DNA of 64,000 nt from Cytophagales bacterium (GTDB lineage Bacteria > Bacteroidota > Bacteroidia > Cytophagales > Thermoflexibacteraceae). The DNA lies in NCBI GenBank assembly GCA_013299115.1, contig JAAFKA010000002.1, positions 1-64,000 of the forward strand, in the 5' to 3' direction. The position numbers and the translations under genes were made by a program. How positions within the stretch are numbered: position 1 is the first letter of the stretch; every line of letters starts with the position of its first letter. Under the pieces are notes generated by a model. That model was not told where the DNA came from and ran no database searches. It saw nothing but the letters and a program-made list of their open reading frames with translations. Of the stretch, positions 43,517 through 50,465 are shown one piece after another.

Positions 43517-44062
43517 TTATTGCTGCAAAACACAAATATCTTTTAAATTTCTTCCATAGCCGTCAAAATCAAGCCCATAACCCACCACAAAACGGTTTTC
43601 TATCTCAAAACCAATGTATTTGATGTCCAAATCCTCTTGCAAAGCCGAAGGTTTGAGCAGCAAGGTTACGACCTCTACCGAAGCAGGTTGGAGTTGCTGA
43701 ATGTCGTTTAAGATTTCGGTCATGGTAAGTCCTGTGTCTATGATGTCCTCGATGAGCAACACATGGCGACCTTTTGCCTCACTGGTCAGCCCAATAAACT
43801 TTTCGACCACACCCGAACTTTCCATGCTGCGGTACGAATTGTATTTGATAAAAGTCAATTCCAAAGGCAAATTGATTGCCCTCGATAGGTCGGCAGCAAA
43901 CATATAAGAACCATTCAGTATGGCTATACAAAGCAAATCTTTGCCTTTGTAATCTTTGGCAATTACTGTTCCTAATTCGTTTACCTTCTGAGCAATGGCA
44001 ACAGAATCTATAAAAGTTTCAAAATTTTTTTGGTGAATAGTTGGCATAAATGGTAGTTGCAT
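43517..44062 (-). CDS. hpt: Hypoxanthine phosphoribosyltransferase
   Basis: This 181-aa enzyme makes IMP (and usually GMP) from hypoxanthine or guanine and PRPP in purine salvage. The PRPP-binding loop is 'VLLIEDIIDTGLTM' (E105-D106 and the DTG-T part). 'LLCIAILNGSYMFAADLSRA' and 'EIENRFVVGYGLDFDGYGRN' are conserved family blocks, the latter holding the purine-binding region. The start may be at 44062 or at the ATG at 44047 (MPTIHQ). It is followed upstream by prs, the PRPP synthase gene, in the same direction, but a repeat-filled 140-base gap separates them; the two share the PRPP pool. Confidence 0.93.
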   Translation of the reverse strand: MQLPFMPTIHQKNFETFIDSVAIAQKVNELGTVIAKDYKGKDLLCIAILNGSYMFAADLSRAINLPLELTFIKYNSYRSMESSGVVEKFIGLTSEAKGRHVLLIEDIIDTGLTMTEILNDIQQLQPASVEVVTLLLKPSALQEDLDIKYIGFEIENRFVVGYGLDFDGYGRNLKDICVLQQ

Positions 44063-44071
44063 AAAATTGAA

Positions 44072-44183
44072 TGTAGCATACGCTTTAGCGTGTGCAGTGG
44101 TAAGAAAACAGAAACAACTTCATCGCAAATCACACGCTAAAGCGTATGCTACAATACAAATCACACGCTAAAGCGTATGCTAC
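44072..44183. repeat. Three GTAGCATACGCTTTAGCGTGTG repeats
   Basis: One copy (GTAGCATACGCTTTAGCG + TGTG, 44073-44094) and two copies in the other orientation (CACACGCTAAAGCGTATGC + TAC, 44131-44152 and 44162-44183). The palindromic core is CGCTTTAGCG. The cluster fills the gap between hpt and prs. Related cores with other stem bases occur at 1309, 18191, 47977, 51902 and 58727. Confidence 0.85.
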
Positions 44184-44202
44184 AATATTGCGAATAGACG
44201 GG

Positions 44203-45132
44203 TCAAATAAACAAGGTACTGATAGATTCGAAGTCGTGGATTTTGCGAATTGCTTTTGCAAACATATCTGCCACAGTCAAAACCTTGATTTTTGGGTGTT
44301 GTTGGCGTTGGGGTATGGTATCTGTTATTACCAATTCCTCCAAGACAGACTGCCCGATATTTGCTAAGGCATTGCCCGACAACAAACCATGCGTGCAGAC
44401 TGCCCGAACAGATTTTGCACCTTTGTCTTTGATGAGGGCAGCAGCTTTGCAGAGAGTACCACCTGTATCTATCATGTCATCTACCAACACCACATCTCTC
44501 CCCTCCACTTCGCCTATGACCTGCATCGAGGCTATTTCGTTTGCTCTTTTGCGGTGCTTGTCGCAAATAACCATATCTGCATTAAACTGTTCTGCGTAAG
44601 ACCTTGCTCTGGACACGCCGCCCACATCGGGTGCTGCAAACAACAAATCGAGGTTGAGGTTTCGCAGATAAGGCACAAAAATACCAATGCCATGCAGATG
44701 GTCGAGAGGAATATCGAAAAAGCCTTGAATTTGTCCTGCATGAAGGTCGCAAGTTACAATTCGGTTTGCCCCTGCTGCCGAAATGAGGTTTGCCACCAAT
44801 TTGGCAGCTATGCTCACACGCGGCTTGTCTTTGCGGTCTTGCCTTGCATAACCAAAATACGGAATAACCACCGTTACATATTTGGCAGAAGCTCGGCGGG
44901 CTGCGTCTATCATCATCAGCAACTCCATCAGATTGTCCGCAGGAGGTTGCGTAGATTGAATTAAAAACAGGTCTGTCCCTCTAATAGATTCTTCAAACGC
45001 CACAGATAACTCTCCATCACTGAATTTTTTGAGTGTAACCAGCCCAAGTGGTTTGCCATAAGCATGGGCTATGTGTTTGGCAAGGTCTTGCGACCCCGAA
45101 CCTGCAAATAGTTTGACTGAATAAGAAGGCAT
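44203..45132 (-). CDS. prs: Ribose-phosphate pyrophosphokinase (PRPP synthase)
   Basis: This 309-aa enzyme forms PRPP from ribose 5-phosphate and ATP, feeding purine, pyrimidine, NAD, His and Trp synthesis. Visible motifs are 'KLFAGSGSQDLAKHIA' at the start, 'KKFSDGELSVAFEESIRG', the ATP-loop 'PYFGYARQDRKDKPR', the catalytic 'CDLHAGQIQGFFDIPLDHL' and the PRPP loop 'DVVLVDDMIDTGGTL'. Length and order are those of class I PRPP synthases. Start ATG 45132. It lies upstream of hpt in the same direction. Confidence 0.96.
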   Translation of the reverse strand: MPSYSVKLFAGSGSQDLAKHIAHAYGKPLGLVTLKKFSDGELSVAFEESIRGTDLFLIQSTQPPADNLMELLMMIDAARRASAKYVTVVIPYFGYARQDRKDKPRVSIAAKLVANLISAAGANRIVTCDLHAGQIQGFFDIPLDHLHGIGIFVPYLRNLNLDLLFAAPDVGGVSRARSYAEQFNADMVICDKHRKRANEIASMQVIGEVEGRDVVLVDDMIDTGGTLCKAAALIKDKGAKSVRAVCTHGLLSGNALANIGQSVLEELVITDTIPQRQQHPKIKVLTVADMFAKAIRKIHDFESISTLFI

Positions 45133-45273
45133 GACTAAATGAATAATGTTTTTGCAAAATAAGAGAATTTTAGCAAATTGTTTACTATTTTATACATTAA
45201 TTCTTTTATCTCTTGTTTGTCTTGCTATATTTTAGCTTATTTGCAGAATACAAACACTAATTTTAGTACAAAA

Positions 45274-46368
45274 ATGGTAGGCTACCTTTTTTCTATTCTT
45301 TTGGTTATACTCAATTTGCAATTTGAGCAAAGTTACAACAAAATTGGCTATGTGCAACGCGGCGTTTCGTCTTACTATGCAGACGATTTTCATGGCAAAA
45401 AAACTGCAAATGGCGAGAAGTTCGATATGAATAGCTTAACAGCTGCCCACCCACGTATCCGTTTTAATACGTTGTTGAAAGTTACCAATCTGGACAATGG
45501 CAAATCGGTAATTGTAAGAGTAAATGACCGAGGTCCCTACGTTGGCGGAAGGATTTTGGATTTATCACGAGCAGCAGCCCAAAAAATAGATATGATTCGC
45601 AACGGCACTGCCCAAATTACGGCAGAGGTGATAGCCGTAGAACCCCTACCAACAGTGGAGGATATTGCCAAAAACAAACCTAAAAATAAAGAAGTTGATA
45701 GCCAAACAACCAAAGAACAGCCCAAAGAAGAAATGCAAAGAAAAACCAAAATTGGCGGTTTGTTAGCCAAAATAAAAGATGCTTTGGTGGGCAAAAACCC
45801 AAAAATAGAACAACCTAAGCCTTTGCCTCCTATCAAAAAAGATACGCAAACGCAGCAGGAAACTAAAAAACAGCCTACTCCGCCTGTGAAAGAAGAGCAG
45901 CCCAAACAAGAGCCGAAAATTCAACCCAAAATCCAAACCACGCCGCCACCTGTAAACAATCCAAATGTGGAGGCAGAGGAGGAAGCCCCGCGCCCAAAAC
46001 CTGTTACCAAACAAACAACCAACAACCCTACAAACACCACGACCAATACAACTACCAACTCAACCATAGCAATAAACGAAAGCAACTTTATTGCCATGAA
46101 CACCTATAACATTTGGGGAACAGAGAAATTTCCTGACGGCTACGGCGTGCAAATAGGCTCATACAGTGATTTTGCAAAGGCAATGGAGATAGGCAAAGGA
46201 GTGCAACAAACCAACATAGCTACGGCTTATGTGCAGGTGGGCATCAGTGGCGACAAAAAAGTATATCGAATAGTGGCGGGCGAAGGTGATGCCAACAACG
46301 CCAAAACTTTAATCAACCTGTTAAAAGACAAGGGCTATGCAGGAGTGTTTATGAAACAACATTATTAA
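45274..46368 (+). CDS. RlpA-like septal ring protein with DPBB and SPOR domains
   Basis: The product has 364 aa from the ATG at 45274, which begins a hydrophobic signal ('MVGYLFSILLVILNLQFEQS'); the frame is open 32 codons more, with no better start. The double-psi beta-barrel (about 28-115, 'GVSSYYADDFHGKKTANGEK', 'VNDRGPYVGGRILDLSRAA') is the lytic transglycosylase-type core of RlpA. A long Pro/Gln/Lys/Thr linker (about 130-270) leads to a C-terminal SPOR domain ('YGVQIGSYSDFAKAMEIG'). RlpA cuts glycan strands lacking stem peptides, and the SPOR domain takes it to the septum. No lipobox Cys is seen. Confidence 0.88.
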   Translation: MVGYLFSILLVILNLQFEQSYNKIGYVQRGVSSYYADDFHGKKTANGEKFDMNSLTAAHPRIRFNTLLKVTNLDNGKSVIVRVNDRGPYVGGRILDLSRAAAQKIDMIRNGTAQITAEVIAVEPLPTVEDIAKNKPKNKEVDSQTTKEQPKEEMQRKTKIGGLLAKIKDALVGKNPKIEQPKPLPPIKKDTQTQQETKKQPTPPVKEEQPKQEPKIQPKIQTTPPPVNNPNVEAEEEAPRPKPVTKQTTNNPTNTTTNTTTNSTIAINESNFIAMNTYNIWGTEKFPDGYGVQIGSYSDFAKAMEIGKGVQQTNIATAYVQVGISGDKKVYRIVAGEGDANNAKTLINLLKDKGYAGVFMKQHY

Positions 46369-46379
46369 TTGTTAGTAAC

Positions 46380-46745
46380 TTACATTTTTATCATTGCAAT
46401 CAATTCCTTTTCCACATACCAATCTTCTGCCACTCTCAATATTGCCATAGCTTCCATTTCTGAAATGTAGCCTTTTTTCTCATTAGATTGCCAAACTTGG
46501 GTGATGTAACGAATTTTGGTAGCCTTGTCTAAGGTTTCGCCTACACCTCTAAAAAATACCCTTGCTCTGTCGAAAGCATTAAAATAGTCTTCCTCTATGA
46601 AAGCCGTAGCCCATTGCATTTCTGCCTGTGCGTCTAATTCTGCTGCCGTTTCGTCTAAAATGGTCTGTTCGTCTTCATCTAATCCATGATAATGGAAGAT
46701 GACACTTTTAAGCAGTAAAAAGGCTTTTTTTTCGTCGCTTGTCAT
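46380..46745 (-). CDS. Hypothetical helical protein, 121 aa
   Basis: The product has 121 aa from the ATG at 46745 ('MTSDEKKAFLLLKSVIFHYH'); the longer frame adds 29 poorly coding residues. It is acidic and all-helical, with several short helices ('DEQTILDETAAELDAQAEM', 'EEDYFNAFDRARVFFRGVG'), somewhat like TerB-type helical bundles, though no family motif is certain. It is convergent with the RlpA-like gene (11-base gap) and divergent from the M42 peptidase gene. No function is assigned. Confidence 0.65.
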   Translation of the reverse strand: MTSDEKKAFLLLKSVIFHYHGLDEDEQTILDETAAELDAQAEMQWATAFIEEDYFNAFDRARVFFRGVGETLDKATKIRYITQVWQSNEKKGYISEMEAMAILRVAEDWYVEKELIAMIKM

Positions 46746-46890
46746 GGAGGTTATAAACTTTGAATTTACAAATATAAGCATATATCTTACTTTGCTAAAA
46801 ATTTTACAAAAAATTTTTACTTTTCTATGCAAAAACTTTTTCTACTCTTATAAAGTTTACAACTTTGCCAAATAGCAAAAACAAATTAAA

Positions 46891-47970
46891 ATGGACAACG
46901 TAAGCAAAGAATTTCTTTACAATTACCTCAACAATACTGCCCCTACGGGCTTTGAGGCATCGGGACAAAAAATCTGGTTAGATTATCTGAAACCTTATAC
47001 AAAGCACTGGTTTACAGATGTTTACGGCACTGCCGTAGCCGTAGTCAATCCTGACCATGAACATTATACAGTGGTCATAGAGGCACACGCCGACGAGATT
47101 GCGTGGTTTGTGCATTACATCACTGCCGAAGGTTATATTTATCTTATTCGCAATGGAGGGTCTGATGCCCTCATTGCTCCTTCCATGCGTGCCAACATTC
47201 ATACCGAAAACGGATTGGTGAAGGCTGTTTTTGGCTGGCCTGCCATTCACGTAAGAGATAGGGAGAAAGATACCATGCCCAGTATGAAAAACATCTTTTT
47301 AGATTGTGGGGCTGCTTCCAAAGACGAAGTAGAGGAAATGGGTATTCACGTGGGTTGTGTGGTAACTTTTGAAGACCAACTGATGGAACTCAACGGCAAA
47401 TATTTGACAGGCAGGGCTTTAGACAACAGAATTGGTGGTTTTATGATAGCCGAAGTTGTCCGCCGTTTGCACGAAAACCAAGTAAAATTGCCTTATAAAT
47501 TGTATATAGTCAATTCGGTGCAGGAGGAAATAGGCTTGCGTGGGGCAGAAATGATTTCTCGCCGACTGAATGCAGACGTTGCCATTATCACCGATGTTTG
47601 CCACGATACGCAAGCACCTATGTATGACAAAATCAAAAGTGGCGACATTAAATGTGGTAAAGGTGCAGTATTGAGTTATGCTCCTGCGGTGCAGAACAAC
47701 CTGCTCAAAATGCTAATTAATACGGCAAAGGCAAAAGAAATACCTTTTCAACGATTGGCAGCCGAAAGAAGTACAGGCACAGATACCGATGCTTTTGCGT
47801 ATTCGGGTGCGGGCAATACGGCAGCAGCTTTGGTGTCTTTGCCCCTGAAATATATGCACACCACCGTAGAAACTGTGGCAAAGGCAGACATAGAAAGTGT
47901 CATTCAGTTGATTTACGAATTTTTGGTGCAGTTAGAACCTCGAACAGATTTTAGGTATTTGCCAAGTTAA
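46891..47970 (+). CDS. M42-family metallo-aminopeptidase
   Basis: This 359-aa cytoplasmic peptidase belongs to the M42 family (tetrahedral dodecamers that trim peptides). Metal ligands fit: H66 and D68 ('IEAHADEIAW'), bridging D178 ('GRALDNRIGG'), E212-E213 ('SVQEEIGLRG', catalytic base and ligand), D235 ('ITDVCHDT') and the C-terminal His in 'KYMHTTVETV'. Usual family length. Which residues it removes (Leu, Glu or Lys) cannot be told. The start ATG at 46891 fits the family start. Confidence 0.93.
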   Translation: MDNVSKEFLYNYLNNTAPTGFEASGQKIWLDYLKPYTKHWFTDVYGTAVAVVNPDHEHYTVVIEAHADEIAWFVHYITAEGYIYLIRNGGSDALIAPSMRANIHTENGLVKAVFGWPAIHVRDREKDTMPSMKNIFLDCGAASKDEVEEMGIHVGCVVTFEDQLMELNGKYLTGRALDNRIGGFMIAEVVRRLHENQVKLPYKLYIVNSVQEEIGLRGAEMISRRLNADVAIITDVCHDTQAPMYDKIKSGDIKCGKGAVLSYAPAVQNNLLKMLINTAKAKEIPFQRLAAERSTGTDTDAFAYSGAGNTAAALVSLPLKYMHTTVETVAKADIESVIQLIYEFLVQLEPRTDFRYLPS

Positions 47971-47976
47971 TGTAAG

Positions 47977-48167
47977 ATACGCTTTAGCGTATATACGTTG
48001 GCAATAGTCGCCATTGCTTGTGTCCTCACAAGCAATTAACTAAGTTGTTTGTGAGGACACAAACAAAACGGCAAGGAAAACTTTTCATACGATTGTCAAG
48101 GTCTGCGACCATTGCCAACGTATGAAAAGCATGGGGTTGCCTAAACCATTGCCAACGTACATAACTA
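47977..48167. repeat. Mixed palindromic repeat cluster
   Basis: The gap holds, in order: ATACGCTTTAGCGTAT (47977-47992); a half copy of the TTGGCAATaGTCG core (47996-48010); an inverted repeat of the type TTGTGTCCTCACAAGCAA / TTGTTTGTGAGGACACAA (48019-48065, imperfect); and the complete element CTTTTCATACG (48081-48091) ... CGTATGAAAAG (48119-48129) around the TTGTCAAGGTCTGCGACC core. A further half copy CCATTGCCAACGTAC is at 48149-48163. Elements of two families have thus gathered in one gap. Confidence 0.8.
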
Positions 48168-48192
48168 ATTAGAAAAACTCTCAACAATCTCT

Positions 48193-50325
48193 ATGCGTTT
48201 TTTCAGCTTTTACCTCTTTTGTTTCTTAGGCTTTCTTGGGCAGAGTGCAGCCCAGGCTTCGCTACGCCCTTCGGCAGCTCAGTTAAAAGAGTGGTATCAA
48301 CGCTATACTTACATTAAATTTCCGAGTGAACGCAGAATCAGGCAAATTTCTAATTATGACCCTGCCAAAGAATTGCTGTTAGTCAGAAATTACCAGTTGC
48401 GTTATGGTTTTATCAACCTGCAAGGCGAGGAAGTTATCCCTTGTGAGTATGATGATGCTAATGAATTTAGGTACGGAAATGATTGGGTTTATGCAAAGAA
48501 AGACGGCATAGCTTACTCCGTAAACAGAGAAGGCAAAACTAAATATTACCGAAGACCAGAATTGGATTTGGGAGATGAAAATTTGCGTTACTTTTATAAA
48601 ACAGAGAAAAATAAGGACAAAAAAAAAGGCGTAAAAAAATATTCGGAAGTTGTTATTCCTGCTGTTTACAACCAAATTGAATTTATAAAAAGGGATAGTT
48701 TGTTTTTGGTTAGAAAAGGTAAATACTATGATTATGGAGAACTTCATTTTTTTAGGATAAATTCCAAAGAGGAAAATCAAGGATATAACACAAACGAAAC
48801 AGAAACAACAGAAACTGCCACCTACTATGGTTTGTTTGATAGAAATGGCAAAACCATTTTCCCCTGTGTGTATGATTATTTGCGAGTGGCAGAAGACTAT
48901 CCCTATATCATTGCCTCTAAAAAAGGTAAATTTGGATTATATACCAAACAAGGCGTATGTTTGATAAAACCCCAATACAGGCAGTTATCAGGGTTTAAAA
49001 CCATAGACAATACCCTGCTTTTTGCTGCCCAACAGACCGAAGAACCTTACCTTTGGGGCATTGTCAATGCAAGCAACAAAGTTTTGCAACCTTTTATTTA
49101 TTCAGAAGTAGATAATTATGCAGGAATTGTCATACACAGTGATTTGCACGCTGCTACTGACAATCTTATTAACAAGAAGGGCAAAAAAGTATTGAAAGAT
49201 GAATACTTTTCCTTAACTTTTATGGGGAATTGTTATGAAGCAAAAAAGTTTAATGGGGAGGTAGATTTCTATAAAAAAAATGGCAAAATTTTAGTCAATA
49301 GTACTTACCTAACAAATTTATATGAACACAGCCGATACGAGTATGAGCAGGAGTACTATGATGATGAAACAGAAGAATCAATCTATACAAAAACTTTCAC
49401 CATACCATTTTTTATAGTTCGTTATAAAGATAGAGTGGGTGTATTGAATAACGACAGCACTTGGTTTATTCCGCCCCAGTATGAAAATATTACCAAAATA
49501 ACAGAAGGTTACATTGTCAGTTGTGCAGATTCTAACAGCCTGCGTTATGGCTTGCTCGACCTCAAAGGCAAAACTATTTTGCCAACTGTTTATAAAAAAA
49601 TAGCAATAGAAGAAACAAAACAGGGAGGCACAAAAATCATTTTGGAAGCAGACACCTTAACACCTTATCCTTATTCAAATTACAGTGAAATATATGCAGG
49701 GGCTTTTTATGGCAGTAGTTACCAATGGTTAGTCTATAGCACAGCCGATGGCGGTACAGTCTTTCTTAACCCCAAAAAATTACTGCACCAACCACCAATC
49801 TATGACAAAGTGGAGATAAATAGTTACTATGATGAGGATAACTACTTTATAGTCAAGCAAGGTAATTTTTATGCTTTGACAGATACCAAAGGCAAAGTTG
49901 CGTTTAGTATTGAGCAAAGACAATATACCAATTTAGAGAGTATGGGCAATGGTCTATTTAGATTTGAGCAAAAAGTGAAGGTAAATAAAATTTGGGAACA
50001 GAAACTTTGGGGAATTATCAATAGGCAAGGCAAGGTACTTTGCAAGGCTTTTTATGATAAAATATTTGAAAATTATAATAGTGATGATGTATTTATAGTA
50101 AAAAAAGGAGAAAAATATGGATTTATAGACTGTTTTGGTGTGCAAATAGTGCCTTGTGTGCTTGACCAAGCCGACAATTTTAGGTTAGGTTTGGGCAGGG
50201 GCAAAAGAGGAAAACAGGTTTATTATATCAACCGCAAAGGACAGTATATGCAGTTGCCTCCACCTTCTCCGAGGGAAGGTAGAGAATCATGGCAATATGA
50301 ACATTGGACAACAAAAGATGAGTAA
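48193..50325 (+). CDS. WG-repeat protein, exported
   Basis: This 710-aa protein has a signal peptide ('MRFFSFYLFCFLGFLGQSAA'). About ten WG-type repeats fill the chain: 'YGFINLQGEEVIPCEYDDA', 'YGLFDRNGKTIFPCVYDYL', 'FGLYTKQGVCLIKPQYRQL', 'YGLLDLKGKTILPTVYKKI', 'WGIINRQGKVLCKAFYDKI', 'YGFIDCFGVQIVPCVLDQA'. WG repeats form beta structures, probably for protein or ligand binding, and are widespread in Bacteroidota without a defined role. The extreme C-terminus 'PPPSPREGRE' lies at a small palindrome (ACCTTC..GAAGGT, 50261-50280), possibly one more in-frame element. It stands alone. Confidence 0.88.
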   Translation: MRFFSFYLFCFLGFLGQSAAQASLRPSAAQLKEWYQRYTYIKFPSERRIRQISNYDPAKELLLVRNYQLRYGFINLQGEEVIPCEYDDANEFRYGNDWVYAKKDGIAYSVNREGKTKYYRRPELDLGDENLRYFYKTEKNKDKKKGVKKYSEVVIPAVYNQIEFIKRDSLFLVRKGKYYDYGELHFFRINSKEENQGYNTNETETTETATYYGLFDRNGKTIFPCVYDYLRVAEDYPYIIASKKGKFGLYTKQGVCLIKPQYRQLSGFKTIDNTLLFAAQQTEEPYLWGIVNASNKVLQPFIYSEVDNYAGIVIHSDLHAATDNLINKKGKKVLKDEYFSLTFMGNCYEAKKFNGEVDFYKKNGKILVNSTYLTNLYEHSRYEYEQEYYDDETEESIYTKTFTIPFFIVRYKDRVGVLNNDSTWFIPPQYENITKITEGYIVSCADSNSLRYGLLDLKGKTILPTVYKKIAIEETKQGGTKIILEADTLTPYPYSNYSEIYAGAFYGSSYQWLVYSTADGGTVFLNPKKLLHQPPIYDKVEINSYYDEDNYFIVKQGNFYALTDTKGKVAFSIEQRQYTNLESMGNGLFRFEQKVKVNKIWEQKLWGIINRQGKVLCKAFYDKIFENYNSDDVFIVKKGEKYGFIDCFGVQIVPCVLDQADNFRLGLGRGKRGKQVYYINRKGQYMQLPPPSPREGRESWQYEHWTTKDE

Positions 50326-50465
50326 TATAATTAACAAATTGAAACGAAAAAAGATACTCAAATAACAATAAATTATTATACAATTTTGCCTAAATTTGGA
50401 GTTGAAAAGAAGTCATCTTTTCAATTCCAAATTTGTTTTTGTAAAGCAAAACCACACCAAAACCA

